This document shows positions 53,461-61,926 of a DNA stretch of 64,000 nt, one piece after another. The translations under genes and the position numbers were made by a program. Each line of letters starts with the position of its first letter. The stretch's first letter is position 1. The notes beneath the pieces were generated by a model. That model did no database searches. It had not been told where the DNA came from and was given only the letters and a program-made list of their open reading frames with translations. Source of the stretch: Rosistilla ulvae (GTDB lineage: Bacteria > Planctomycetota > Planctomycetia > Pirellulales > Pirellulaceae). Location: contig NZ_CP036261.1 of the NCBI RefSeq assembly GCF_007741475.1, forward strand, positions 7,007,798-7,071,797, read 5' to 3'.

Positions 53461-55071
53461 ATGTCCGAAATGCACCAATTGCTGGGGCTGGACCCGCGAA
53501 TCGAGCGACCCAACGCCTACCAGATCTTCGGGCTCGAGGTGCTGGAGTCGGACGACGCGACGATTCGAGCGGCGATCCGAACGCGGATTGCTAGCTTGAA
53601 AGCTGCCAAGGAGAGCGCCGATCCAACCGCATGGGCTCAGGCAGCCAAGAGCGTTAACAAGGCTCAACAGATCCTGGGTGATCCACAGCAAAAGGGCAAA
53701 TACGACAGCCGATTGCAGAGCACGTTCGATTCGGTTGCTGTCGGGGAATCGCGACCGGTGATGGCCGCGGCTGGCGCGGCGACGACAGCGCCAACCGATC
53801 CGTTGGCCGGCTGGCTTCCCGAGTCCGACCCGTTCTCCATTTTTGATATGGCTGCCGCGCTGGAGCAATTGTCGTCCGAACCGGAACGACTCGATCAAGA
53901 AATCGAAGAATCGCTGGCCGCCGCCGACGACGATCTCGCGACCGCCGCAACGGCTGCTGCAACGGGCAATCCCTTTGGACAAACCGCACCGAACCCGATG
54001 GGCGATCCGGGATCGATGGGAACCGCTGTCGTTAGCGATGCGATCGTCAACACTCCGAAAACGAGAGTGCGTCGCAAGCGTGGGTTCCCTGTTGCAGGCG
54101 TCTTGATGACGCTGTTCGTCTTGAGTTTGTTTGGGGCGATGGGATACTGCGTCAAGCTGTTGATGGACCGCGAAAAGAACCATGCAGCTCAAATTGCTCA
54201 GACACGTCCCGCCGCACCCGCTGCTGCTCCGGCGGCCGCCCCCCAGCGACCACGCGACAACGTGATGGGCGATTTGTTGCCCGAAGGCTCACCGACGCAG
54301 TCGACCGAAGAGGATTCGGGAATCCGAATGGGCGTCCTGCTGACCGACGATGGAGCCGCTGACAATGGTGAAGGATTGGGAGGCCGAAGCTTCAACCAAA
54401 ACGACATGTCGCCCTCGATGGGGATGAATCAGCCGATGGGGATGTCCCCTTCGATGGAGATGACAACCGTCGACGAGATCCCGATGGCCGAAGATCCCAA
54501 GCCAACCAAACCTCCCGAGCCGGAAGCCCCTTCACCGGCGATGATTCAAGCCGCGACGGCGGCAGCGAAGCAGGCCCGCGACGCGATCGCCGCCGGCGAC
54601 TGGGATCAAATGATGCCGCTGGCTGAAAAAGCAAACGATCTAGCTCAGACACCCGAGCAACAACAATCGGCATCGGCTCGCCGCCGGTTGGTTCACTACG
54701 CTGGGGAGTATCAGGCTGCGATCGACCGCAGCTTGGACCAACCGCTCGATACGTTGGAGATCCGCGAAGGTTTGACCGTCGCGGTAGTCGAAGTCACCCC
54801 GACCGAACTGACGCTGCGGCTTCCCGGACGCAATAAGACCTACCCGCGAGCGACGCTTCCCGCCGTGGTTGCCAACGCCTTGGCTCCGCTGTCGCTGCCT
54901 AAAGACGACGCCTTGGTGACCACGTTTAGATCCGCTTGGCAGTGTCTTCAAAAGGAAGCGACACCCGCCGATCGCGAGCTGGCATTCAAGGATTGGCAAC
55001 GTGTTGCCGGGCAATCGGCTGACGCGGACGTGTCCGGATTGGAAGCGGAAGTCAAAGCGATCTTTCCTTAA
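53461..55071 (+). CDS. J-like N-terminal, single-pass membrane protein (536 aa)
   Basis: Residues about 8-85 resemble the J-type helical fold used by planctomycete proteins (RPNAYQIFGLEVLESDDATI ... QAAKSVNKAQQILGDPQQKG then KYDSRL), but the HPD motif of true DnaJ is missing. A basic stop sequence (KTRVRRKRGFPV) leads to one membrane helix (VAGVLMTLFVLSLFGAMGYC) near residue 205. Then follow Pro/Ala-rich and Met-rich linkers and a C-terminal helical and beta domain (TLEIREGLTVAVVEVTPTEL). ATG at 53461 fits the start of the J-like region. Function unknown; perhaps a scaffold between cytoplasm and periplasm. Confidence 0.7.
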   Translation: MSEMHQLLGLDPRIERPNAYQIFGLEVLESDDATIRAAIRTRIASLKAAKESADPTAWAQAAKSVNKAQQILGDPQQKGKYDSRLQSTFDSVAVGESRPVMAAAGAATTAPTDPLAGWLPESDPFSIFDMAAALEQLSSEPERLDQEIEESLAAADDDLATAATAAATGNPFGQTAPNPMGDPGSMGTAVVSDAIVNTPKTRVRRKRGFPVAGVLMTLFVLSLFGAMGYCVKLLMDREKNHAAQIAQTRPAAPAAAPAAAPQRPRDNVMGDLLPEGSPTQSTEEDSGIRMGVLLTDDGAADNGEGLGGRSFNQNDMSPSMGMNQPMGMSPSMEMTTVDEIPMAEDPKPTKPPEPEAPSPAMIQAATAAAKQARDAIAAGDWDQMMPLAEKANDLAQTPEQQQSASARRRLVHYAGEYQAAIDRSLDQPLDTLEIREGLTVAVVEVTPTELTLRLPGRNKTYPRATLPAVVANALAPLSLPKDDALVTTFRSAWQCLQKEATPADRELAFKDWQRVAGQSADADVSGLEAEVKAIFP

Positions 55072-55188
55072 CGACAACCTGCCCGTCGACAACCGCCTCG
55101 GCGACCGATATCCTCACGCGCGGGCGAACCTTTTGACCTCCCAAGGTTCTCTTGTTCCATTCCGTCGCCACCTCGAAAGGTTTGTTTG

Positions 55189-56343
55189 ATGTCGCCCGTC
55201 GTCGACTTAACGTCCGATCTGATTCGTTTTCCATCGGTCAGCCACCGCTGCAACGAAGATGTCGCTGCGTTTATTCAGCAGCGATTGGATCGGTTGGACT
55301 TCACCACCGAACGCGTCTCTTACATCGACCCCGCGGGTGTCACGAAGGTCAGTCTGGTCGCACGCCGTGGCGAGGGAGTGGGCGGAATGGCCTACTTCGC
55401 GCACAACGATGTCGTCCCAGTCGACGACTGGCAGGGCCCCGGCAGCAACGATCCCTTTGATCCGATCATCGAGGGCGAGCGGCTGTACGGCCGCGGCAGT
55501 TGCGACATGAAAGGCTCGCTGGCCGCGATGTTGATCGCCGCCGAAAGCGTCACAACAACACAACAGCAAGCGCCGCTGTGGATCGTCGTCACCGCCGACG
55601 AGGAGACGGGGTTTGGCGGCGCGCGGAACGTCGTTGACCAGTCGCAGCTGTATCGCCAGATGGTCGAACAACAACCGGTCGCCGTGATCGGCGAACCGAC
55701 TTCGCTGGACATCGTCCACGCCCACAAAGGGATCGACGGCTTCCGACTGACCAGCCGCGGCAAAGCGGGGCACAGCAGCACGCGCGACGGCGTTAACGCC
55801 ACGCTGCCGATGATCTCGATGCTGCAGCTGCTGAAGTCGATCTACGAACAAACGCAAAGCGATCCCACTCTGCAAGACAGCCGCTTCGATCCGCCCGACC
55901 TCTCCTGGAACATCGGCATCACCGGCGGCGGAACCGCGATCAACGTGACCCCTGCGAAGTGCCAGGCTTGGGGCAGTCTGCGAACGATGCCCGGCATCGA
56001 CGGCAGCGAATTGGTCGCTCAAGTGCAAGCCAAAGCCGCGGAGCTGGGGATCACATTCCAACGGATCAACGGTTGCGGCCCGATGTGGATCGACTCCGAT
56101 GCCCCTTTCGTTCGCGAGATGGTTGAATTAACCGGGGCGGAAAAACCGAAAACCGTATGTTACGGAACCGATGCGGGGATCTTCAGCGAGTTCGAACAGA
56201 TGGTCGTCTGCGGGCCTGGCGATATTGCTCAAGCCCATACCGTGGACGAATGGATCGATCTGCAGCAGCTTGATCGTGGCGTGGAAGTCTATCAACAAGT
56301 GATTCAGCGTTGGTGTTGCGAACCGCACCCACGTCGAGCGTAA
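55189..56343 (+). CDS. M20-family amidohydrolase/peptidase (384 aa)
   Basis: Zinc-dependent hydrolase of the ArgE/DapE/ACY1/CPG2 family. Zinc ligands are seen in GMAYFAHNDVVPVDDW, LYGRGSCDMKGSLAAML and VVTADEETGFGG, and GEPTSLDIVHAHKGIDGFRL is the dimerisation-side motif. CYGTDAGIFSE supplies the last ligand region. ATG at 55189 follows GAAAGG about 8 bases upstream. A GNAT acetyltransferase gene starts 16 bases after its stop, so the pair may add and remove an acyl group on the same amino acid; ArgE-like deacetylation is one possibility. Confidence 0.88.
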   Translation: MSPVVDLTSDLIRFPSVSHRCNEDVAAFIQQRLDRLDFTTERVSYIDPAGVTKVSLVARRGEGVGGMAYFAHNDVVPVDDWQGPGSNDPFDPIIEGERLYGRGSCDMKGSLAAMLIAAESVTTTQQQAPLWIVVTADEETGFGGARNVVDQSQLYRQMVEQQPVAVIGEPTSLDIVHAHKGIDGFRLTSRGKAGHSSTRDGVNATLPMISMLQLLKSIYEQTQSDPTLQDSRFDPPDLSWNIGITGGGTAINVTPAKCQAWGSLRTMPGIDGSELVAQVQAKAAELGITFQRINGCGPMWIDSDAPFVREMVELTGAEKPKTVCYGTDAGIFSEFEQMVVCGPGDIAQAHTVDEWIDLQQLDRGVEVYQQVIQRWCCEPHPRRA

Positions 56344-56359
56344 TCTTCGGGGTATCTTG

Positions 56360-56773
56360 ATGAGTGTAACCATTCGTGAAGCGGCAGTAGACGACGCTGC
56401 GGTGATCTGGGAATTCCTGGAACCCTTCTTCGCCGATCGGCTGTTGTTGCGCCGCAGCGAGGAAGAGGTCCAAGTGCTCAGCAAACACGGCTTCGTCGCC
56501 TTCGAAGCCGATGTCTGCATCGGATTTGCCGCCGTCGAGATCTACAGCCGCAAGCTGGCCGAAATTCAGTGCCTGGCCGTTTCCGAAAGGTTCCGCAACC
56601 AAGGGATCGGCCACGAATTGGTCCGCCGCTGTGCGATGCGAGCTCGGGAATTGGGAGTGATGGAGGTGATGGCGATCAGTTCGTCGGAACGGTTCCTGCA
56701 ATCGTGCGGCTTCGATTACGCGCTGCCCGATCAAAAGAAGGCGCTGTTTTATCAGTTGCGTCCGCGCGAGTAG
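56360..56773 (+). CDS. GNAT-family N-acetyltransferase (137 aa)
   Basis: Short GNAT enzyme resembling the acetyltransferase half of N-acetylglutamate synthase. Conserved parts are TIREAAVDDAAVIWEFLEPF, LLRRSEEEVQVLSKHGFVAF, AEIQCLAVSERFRNQGIGHE (acetyl-CoA loop FRNQGIG) and EVMAISSSERFLQSCGFDYA. It follows the M20 hydrolase by 16 bases on the same strand, so the two are probably co-transcribed. The length fits a stand-alone ArgA-like protein. A role in arginine biosynthesis is a reasonable inference but not proved. Confidence 0.85.
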   Translation: MSVTIREAAVDDAAVIWEFLEPFFADRLLLRRSEEEVQVLSKHGFVAFEADVCIGFAAVEIYSRKLAEIQCLAVSERFRNQGIGHELVRRCAMRARELGVMEVMAISSSERFLQSCGFDYALPDQKKALFYQLRPRE

Positions 56774-56819
56774 ATCTCGCCAGCCCAGGGCGCCGATCGA
56801 TGTGATGCCGCGCTGCCGA

Positions 56820-57974
56820 TCATCGCAGCCCGCACAACGCCTCCGCCAAGCGATCGATCTCTTCGTCGCTGTGACTCGACGACAGACTCACCCGCAATCG
56901 CGCCGTCCCCGCGGGAACCGTGGGAGGCCGAATCGCGGGAACAAACAGACCGGCATCGGCCAGCCGCTGCGAGGCGCGAACCGCTTCCTCGTTGCTGCCA
57001 ACAACAAACGGAACAATCTGCCCGGGAGTCGACATCGGCGGCAGCCGCCACTTGCTGGCGACGCGATCGCGCAACCGCTGGGAGAGTTCAAACAGCTGCG
57101 CCCGCCGCTGCGGTTCCTCTTGAATCTGGATCACGTTGGCAAGCGCCGCCGAAACGAGCGCCGGTGGCAGGGCCGTGCTGTAGATCATCGATCGGGCTCG
57201 GTTCACCAGATATTCGGTGACGACTTGCGGCCCGACAACAAACCCGCCCATCGCACCGATCGCTTTGCTGAGCGTGCCGATCCGAATCGGCACCCGATGC
57301 TTGACTCCCAAGTGCTCGCACAGCCCGCTCCCCGAATCGCCAAAGACTCCCGTTCCATGCGCTTCATCGGCGATCAGAATCGAATCGTATCGGTCGGCCA
57401 GATCGCACAACGTTTCCAGCGGCGCAAAGTCGCCATCCATGCTGAAGACGCTATCGGTGACGATGAAGACCCGCGCAAATCGCCGCCGATGGGTTTCCAA
57501 CAGCGCGGCGACGGCCGACGTGTCGTTGTGCGGGTAGACGAATCGCTGCGCCTTCGATAATCGACAGCCGTCGATGATGCTCGCGTGGTTGGCGGCGTCG
57601 CTCAAGATCAGATCCCCCGCTTCGGCCAAAGCGGAGATCGTCCCCAAGTTGGCTGCGAATCCGCTTGGGAATAAAACGCAGCTCTCGGTCGCTTCCCACT
57701 TCGCCAGTCGTTGTTGCAACTGCAACGCAACGGGAGAAAACCCGGTGACCAGTGCGCTCGCACCACTCCCCATCGATCCATGCTCAGGCCGCTGCGTCGA
57801 TTGCTCCGCCGCCAATCCCAAGTAATCGTTGGACCCGAAGTTCACCATGTTGATGCCATCGGATTGGATCACCATCCGGCCGGGCTGCGACTGCCGAGGC
57901 GCCAGTCGCCGCGTCGCCCCTTCGCCATCGAATTGCTTCAGTCGTTTAGCGATCCAGTCGAAACGTGCGTCCAT
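56820..57974 (-). CDS. bioF: 8-amino-7-oxononanoate synthase, BioF (384 aa)
   Basis: PLP-dependent alpha-oxoamine synthase for biotin synthesis: condenses pimeloyl-CoA/ACP with alanine. Motifs include NFGSNDYLGLA, GSGASALVTG, SDAANHASIIDGCRLS, LIADEAHGTGVFG and GTLSKAIGAMGGFVVG with the PLP-binding Lys. Length and layout are complete. KBL-type relatives (glycine C-acetyltransferase) are close, but the short N-terminus and HASIIDG support BioF. It is convergent with the GNAT gene. No other bio gene is adjacent; birA is at 5.7 kb. Confidence 0.85.
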   Translation of the reverse strand: MDARFDWIAKRLKQFDGEGATRRLAPRQSQPGRMVIQSDGINMVNFGSNDYLGLAAEQSTQRPEHGSMGSGASALVTGFSPVALQLQQRLAKWEATESCVLFPSGFAANLGTISALAEAGDLILSDAANHASIIDGCRLSKAQRFVYPHNDTSAVAALLETHRRRFARVFIVTDSVFSMDGDFAPLETLCDLADRYDSILIADEAHGTGVFGDSGSGLCEHLGVKHRVPIRIGTLSKAIGAMGGFVVGPQVVTEYLVNRARSMIYSTALPPALVSAALANVIQIQEEPQRRAQLFELSQRLRDRVASKWRLPPMSTPGQIVPFVVGSNEEAVRASQRLADAGLFVPAIRPPTVPAGTARLRVSLSSSHSDEEIDRLAEALCGLR

Positions 57975-58061
57975 TCTGCGGAACTACCTGCCGTTGAGCT
58001 TGAAATTATTGAAACGGTTGATCGCCGTGTTGAGCCCATCCCCCCGGAATGCAGCGCAAAC

Positions 58062-58143
58062 AATACTAGCACGAAGCGCAAGCGAGTGAACGCGCACCGT
58101 TTTATCACTCGAGAATCACTCGCTTGCGCTTCGTGCTAGTATT
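58062..58143. repeat. Perfect 28-bp inverted repeat, copy 1
   Basis: Arms at 58062-58089 and 58116-58143 are exact reverse complements (core TAGCACGAAGCGCAAGCGAG) around a 26-base loop. It is followed by a partial third arm (GCGCTTCGTGCTCGTAAATT) and then a CTTTCGCGGAGCGAAAGG palindrome near 58177-58195. The same composite recurs at 58290 and 61427. Confidence 0.93.
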
Positions 58144-58289
58144 GCGCTTCGTGCTCGTAAATTGTCCGCGTACGCTCTTTCGCGGAGCGAAAGGCGACCA
58201 ACCAAAAATCTCGAAACGCGTGAAACGTTTGGGCGTCGGTCTGGTTGTAGCCCATGCTCCCAATCCAGCACCAGAGATGCAACGCCAGC

Positions 58290-58371
58290 AATACTAGCAC
58301 GAAGCGCAAGCGAGTGAACGGGCACACTTTTATCACCCAAGAATCACTCGCTTGCGCTTCGTGCTAGTATT
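58290..58371. repeat. Perfect 28-bp inverted repeat, copy 2
   Basis: Arms at 58290-58317 and 58344-58371 repeat the arms of copy 1 exactly; the 26-base loop differs slightly. It lies just downstream of the methyltransferase fragment. It is followed by another CTTTCGCGGAGCGAAAGG palindrome near 58405-58422. Confidence 0.93.
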
Positions 58372-58429
58372 GCGCTTCGTGCTAGTAAATTGTCCGCGTA
58401 CGACCTTTCGCGGAGCGAAAGGCGACCTT

Positions 58430-58789
58430 CTACAACCGGGTTCCGCTGGCCACGAGGTATCCTTTAACCGGCTGGATCTCGATGCTGTGAAACAACACCG
58501 GCATCTGGTCGGTGTACCATTCTTCATCCTTGCCGACCAAGACGACGCGTCCGCCCGAGCGAAGCGCTTTGTGCGCGGTCGACATGAACAACTCCGCGAT
58601 CCGAAAATCGGCGTAGTAGGGTGGATTGCCCAGCACCAAATCGAAGCTCCCCGGAGCGTCGATCTGCCCGGTATCCGAAACGCTTGCCGTCACGTTGGTC
58701 AACTGATTCAGTTCGGCTCCGGCCAACGTGCACTGCACCGCGCGAGAATTACTGTCGATGCAGTGGACCGTCACATCATCGGCGGCCGT
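58430..58789 (-). pseudogene. 3' fragment of a methyltransferase gene
   Basis: The reading frame carries the last ~120 codons of the intact methyltransferase at 61567-62649, including FDLVLGNPPYYADFRIAELF and the C-terminal PVKGYLVASGTRL, with two visible amino-acid differences (CTLAG for CALAG, VSDTGQ for VSDIGQ). It lacks the SAM-binding loop (DLGCGAGT) and the whole N-terminal domain; upstream of 58789 the frame continues into unrelated sequence up to 58888. It is therefore a non-functional copy. It is part of the 615-bp duplication. Confidence 0.88.
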
Positions 58790-59087
58790 TCGGTTCCGCT
58801 GCGTATCGGCGTCACGCAATCGCACGCAGCTCCACTGAAGCGCAAACCACTCACTTATCTCTCTTACGATTGCGGAAGCAGGGACCACTGCGATTCAGGG
58901 GCGTCGATTTTCACGATTTGCAGGTCCACGTAAGCTGCGCAGCCAAAAAACTCGATTCGCCACGCAAAATTTGACTACAAGAGCGAGCTTCGCAGAAGTG
59001 CCTACGAAGCTCGTCCTCAGCATTGCTCCGGCGAGCAAAACGCTCAACCGTGCAGCACATCCCCCACTGATAGCCGCCAGGCGTAAG

Positions 59088-59495
59088 CTATTGCAATCCA
59101 AAGTCGAATGTGTTTGAGCCACCTTCGACTTCGGCGGTCAGCTCCGTGTTTCTGTTGTACTTGGCGGGCAGTTGAACGACCTTTGCGGCAGGAGTTACCT
59201 CTTCCTCACCGACCTGCACACCGGTCTCAACTTTGACAGAATGCGGACCCACGATGGCGCCTTCTTTGAGGCCGGTGAACATCAGGGTGTAGTGGCCAGC
59301 CGCGTCGGTCATGCCGTGGGCCGATCGCTCGCCCGAGGTCGGGTAGAAGCTGACCATGGCGTCGGGTAACGGCTGCCCGCCGAGTGTGACGGTTCCACTG
59401 ACCTTCCCCAAGGCTGGCCCGCTATCTTGGCCGCACCCGACCAAACTGACGACCAAGCAAACCATCAGCGACAATATAATGCGCTCTCGATGCAT
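59088..59495 (-). CDS. Small lipoprotein with carboxypeptidase-regulatory-like domain (135 aa)
   Basis: ATG at 59495 follows GGAG six bases upstream. The signal ends in a lipobox (VCLVVSLVGC), so the mature protein is a lipid-anchored ~115-residue domain. Its fold pattern is that of the beta-sandwich carboxypeptidase-regulatory-like domain (GKVSGTVTLGGQPLPDAMVS, GMTDAAGHYTLMF, GPHSVKVETGVQ). Such proteins stand beside DUF1559 genes in many planctomycete loci. Here the DUF1559 gene lies upstream on the same strand, with a 15-bp hairpin between them. Function unknown. Confidence 0.8.
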   Translation of the reverse strand: MHRERIILSLMVCLVVSLVGCGQDSGPALGKVSGTVTLGGQPLPDAMVSFYPTSGERSAHGMTDAAGHYTLMFTGLKEGAIVGPHSVKVETGVQVGEEEVTPAAKVVQLPAKYNRNTELTAEVEGGSNTFDFGLQ

Positions 59496-59577
59496 TCCAG
59501 CTCCGCTCCATTTATCTAGCGTGTACAAGTTTTTAGACCGATCGTAAAGAGACGACGTTGCTTTGCATGAATTGGAT

Positions 59578-59615
59578 CACCAAATAGCGACGCAAACGAT
59601 CGTCGCTATTTGGTG
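59578..59615 (-). terminator. 15-bp perfect hairpin between DUF1559 and lipoprotein genes
   Basis: CACCAAATAGCGACG (59578-59592) is exactly complementary to CGTCGCTATTTGGTG (59601-59615), around an 8-base loop. It follows the DUF1559 gene in its reading direction, so it may end or dampen that transcript before the lipoprotein gene. No T-tract follows, so a strict Rho-independent call is not possible. Confidence 0.55.
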
Positions 59616-59688
59616 TATTTGTGAGAAGCTGCGGCGTGACTTTGGTTCGATTCCAATAACGCCACAAGCTTGCGTTTCATCGAACGAA

Positions 59689-60618
59689 TCAGTATTCGCC
59701 GATGACCTCGCCCCAGTCGATCGTCCCCATCGCGGCATACGTTGGCAGGTCGATCGTCTCGGGAAGCAAAGTGACCGATCCGTCACCACGCAAGAATTGG
59801 GCACCACCGGGATGGGCGCTACTGGCCGCGTAAGCGCTGGTGCCATGGATCGGGTAATTCGTGTCGTTGGAAAGCCGATTAATTCGCGTTCGAATTGAAA
59901 ACTGGTAGCTATTGTCGATCGGCCCGGGCAGGTTATGCCACCCCATCCACATCGAACTGTTGTAAGGCGCCATGCCGGCACGTTCGACCATGACAATCGT
60001 GTTGCTGGTTCCATCGGTGATATCGCGGAACCGGACTTTCGAGTCTTCGTAGAAGGTCGCTTTGCGATCAGCGGTCTTTGCACCAGCGGCGTCGTAGCTG
60101 ACGGCCGTATAAACACCGACATAGTTCGCCTTGGCGAATGCGCCGCTGTCGTTTGACTTCATCCGCTCGTTCAGATCGGAACTGGGGTCCGATGGGCAGA
60201 CGTAGGCAGGGATTACCGTCTTCGCCAGGGGAACAGTGCCGGTCGAAACAATGGCCGGGTTGCTATGCCAAGCCGGTGCCGCAGTGGTGTTTCGACCAAT
60301 GTAGGCGCCTGCAGCAGAGAGCTGATCGTGCAGCGGGCCTTGCTCGATCTGTGGCAGGATGAGAGCCAGCACGCCGAGCCGGCTCACGGTGAGTTCACCC
60401 GGCGGAAACGACCGATAGGTGTCGTGATAGTTGTGCAGCGCCAGACCAATCTGCTTGAAATTGTTGCTGCATTGCATCCGCCGAGCCGCTTCACGCGCCG
60501 CTTGAACCGCCGGCAGCAACAATCCAACCAAAATACCAATGATTGCAATAACGACGAGCAGTTCGACGAGCGTAAAGCCCGCACGGAAAGATACTAGATC
60601 CCTCTTAAAAAACTTCAT
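59689..60618 (-). CDS. DUF1559 prepilin-like protein (309 aa)
   Basis: Type IV pilin-like N-terminus: [20 protein letters not shown] with the prepilin cleavage site before Phe and Glu at +5, followed by [19 protein letters not shown]. The remaining domain is DUF1559 ([34 protein letters not shown]) and ends with the family C-terminal motif [23 protein letters not shown] at 60618 was chosen, 7 bases after AGGGGAA, over an upstream start at 60666. These proteins are expanded in planctomycetes and are thought to be exported by a type II/IV-like system. It lies in the module between the two 615-bp repeats. Confidence 0.92.
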   Translation of the reverse strand: MKFFKRDLVSFRAGFTLVELLVVIAIIGILVGLLLPAVQAAREAARRMQCSNNFKQIGLALHNYHDTYRSFPPGELTVSRLGVLALILPQIEQGPLHDQLSAAGAYIGRNTTAAPAWHSNPAIVSTGTVPLAKTVIPAYVCPSDPSSDLNERMKSNDSGAFAKANYVGVYTAVSYDAAGAKTADRKATFYEDSKVRFRDITDGTSNTIVMVERAGMAPYNSSMWMGWHNLPGPIDNSYQFSIRTRINRLSNDTNYPIHGTSAYAASSAHPGGAQFLRGDGSVTLLPETIDLPTYAAMGTIDWGEVIGEY

Positions 60619-60768
60619 GCCGATTCCCCTAGGAGGATGTGAAAGCAGCAGAGACAAGCTCAGCAACTCTCTCGTGTTGTCTTGTAATAAAACTGATCAA
60701 CTTCCGCCTAGTCAGGGGCGATAGTAACACGTCAGACATGTGATATCAACCAAAATAAGGGGAGGGTG

Positions 60769-61044
60769 CTAAAAAAAATGCTGGCAAAGCAAACGGAGGC
60801 CGATTGAGAGCAAGAAGTTCGCGAAAACGACTAGCCACAGAGATTGGCCTCCGACCGGGGCCCGATTGAGGTAACAAACTCGTGCCAAGGCTTCGTCGGG
60901 ACCAGGCACCTGTGTTTGGTGTGATAATGAAGTAGCTAAAAGAATGACGGCAAAAACTAATACGCCTGCACCACCAAGATGCATTCCGATGAAACGGGGT
61001 ATGACTTGAAGCACCTTCCCACCGCTACCGCGCATCCGATCCAC
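60769..61044 (-). CDS. Possible small membrane protein (91 aa)
   Basis: The frame encodes two hydrophobic stretches (MHLGGAGVLVFAVILLATSL and SLWLVVFANFLLSIGLRLLC) with a polar loop between, consistent with a small two-helix membrane protein. Start is uncertain: GTG at 61044, ATG at 61035 or ATG at 60987; none has a strong ribosome binding site. It lies upstream of the DUF1559 gene on the same strand, inside the module between the direct repeats. It may be spurious. Confidence 0.4.
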   Translation of the reverse strand: MDRMRGSGGKVLQVIPRFIGMHLGGAGVLVFAVILLATSLSHQTQVPGPDEALARVCYLNRAPVGGQSLWLVVFANFLLSIGLRLLCQHFF

Positions 61045-61311
61045 TCTTGGCTACGGCACCTCGCCATCGACGACGATCACTTTCGAGAGCTTGCGAATCT
61101 CATCAACGCCCCTGTCGCAAGCTACCTGCAGTGCCCCAGGCAAGAAACAGCCCCAGCGGACGGAAGAAAACACACAAACCAACCGACACCGCCCCCCTGC
61201 AAAACAGCCCCTCTCGGCGACCGCAAGCCAATCCCCAAGCAGAATTTAAAGAAACCGGACACACAACTCACCCCAGCCAGGCCCGCCTTACAAACACACT
61301 GTTCCTGCACG

Positions 61312-61926
61312 CACTTTTGCGGAGCGAAAGGCGACCAACCAAAAATCTCGAAACGCGTGAAACGTTTGGGCGTCGATTTAGTTGTAGCCCATGCTCCCAA
61401 TCCAGCACCTGGGATGCAGCGTTACCAATACTAGCACGAAGCGCAAGCGAGTGAACGCGCACACTTTTATCACTCGAGAATCACTCGCTTGCGCTTCGTG
61501 CTAGTATTGCGTTTCGTGCTAGTAAATTGTCCGCGTACGACCTTTCGCGGAGCGAAAGGCGACCTTCTACAACCGGGTTCCGCTGGCCACGAGGTATCCT
61601 TTAACCGGCTGGATCTCGATGCTGTGAAACAACACCGGCATCTGGTCGGTGTACCATTCTTCGTCTTTGCCGACCAAGACGACGCGTCCGCCCGAGCGAA
61701 GCGCTTTGTGCGCGGTCGACATGAACAACTCCGCGATCCGAAAATCGGCGTAGTAGGGCGGATTACCCAGCACCAAATCGAAACTCCCCGGGGCGTCGAT
61801 CTGCCCGATGTCCGAAACGCTTGCCGTCACGTTCGTCAACTGATTCAATTCGGCCCCAGCCAATGCGCACTGCACCGCGCGAGAATTACTGTCGATGCAG
61901 TGGACCGTCACATCATCAGCTGCCGT
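61312..61926. repeat. Right copy of the 615-bp direct duplication
   Basis: Matches 58175-58789 without gaps at a distance of 3137 bases. This copy includes the genuine 3' end of the methyltransferase gene, so the gene here is probably the parent copy and the left one the duplicate. Confidence 0.9.
61427..61508. repeat. Perfect 28-bp inverted repeat, copy 3
   Basis: Arms at 61427-61454 and 61481-61508 have the same sequence as the copies at 58062 and 58290. It lies just downstream of the methyltransferase gene (stop at 61567) and may also serve as its transcription stop. A CTTTCGCGGAGCGAAAGG palindrome follows near 61542-61559. Confidence 0.93.

Larger units (their letters stand above)
58175..58789. 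repeat. Left copy of a 615-bp direct duplication
   Basis: This segment matches 61312-61926 at a constant offset of 3137 bases over about 615 positions with no insertions or deletions, only scattered substitutions. It contains a CTTTCGC palindrome, the second 28-bp inverted repeat, and the 3' end of a methyltransferase gene. Similarity stops abruptly near 58789. Confidence 0.9.
60667..61566. other. Intergenic region before the methyltransferase gene
   Basis: Besides one doubtful small membrane ORF (60769-61044), the right copy of the 615-bp duplication and its inverted repeats, I see no gene here. The segment 61130-61290 is C/A-rich and looks non-coding. Confidence 0.45.

Noticed and set aside
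58789-58888. The methyltransferase fragment as a functional 152-aa protein
   Set aside because: The first ~33 residues are unrelated sequence and the SAM-binding loop is missing, so no active enzyme can be formed.
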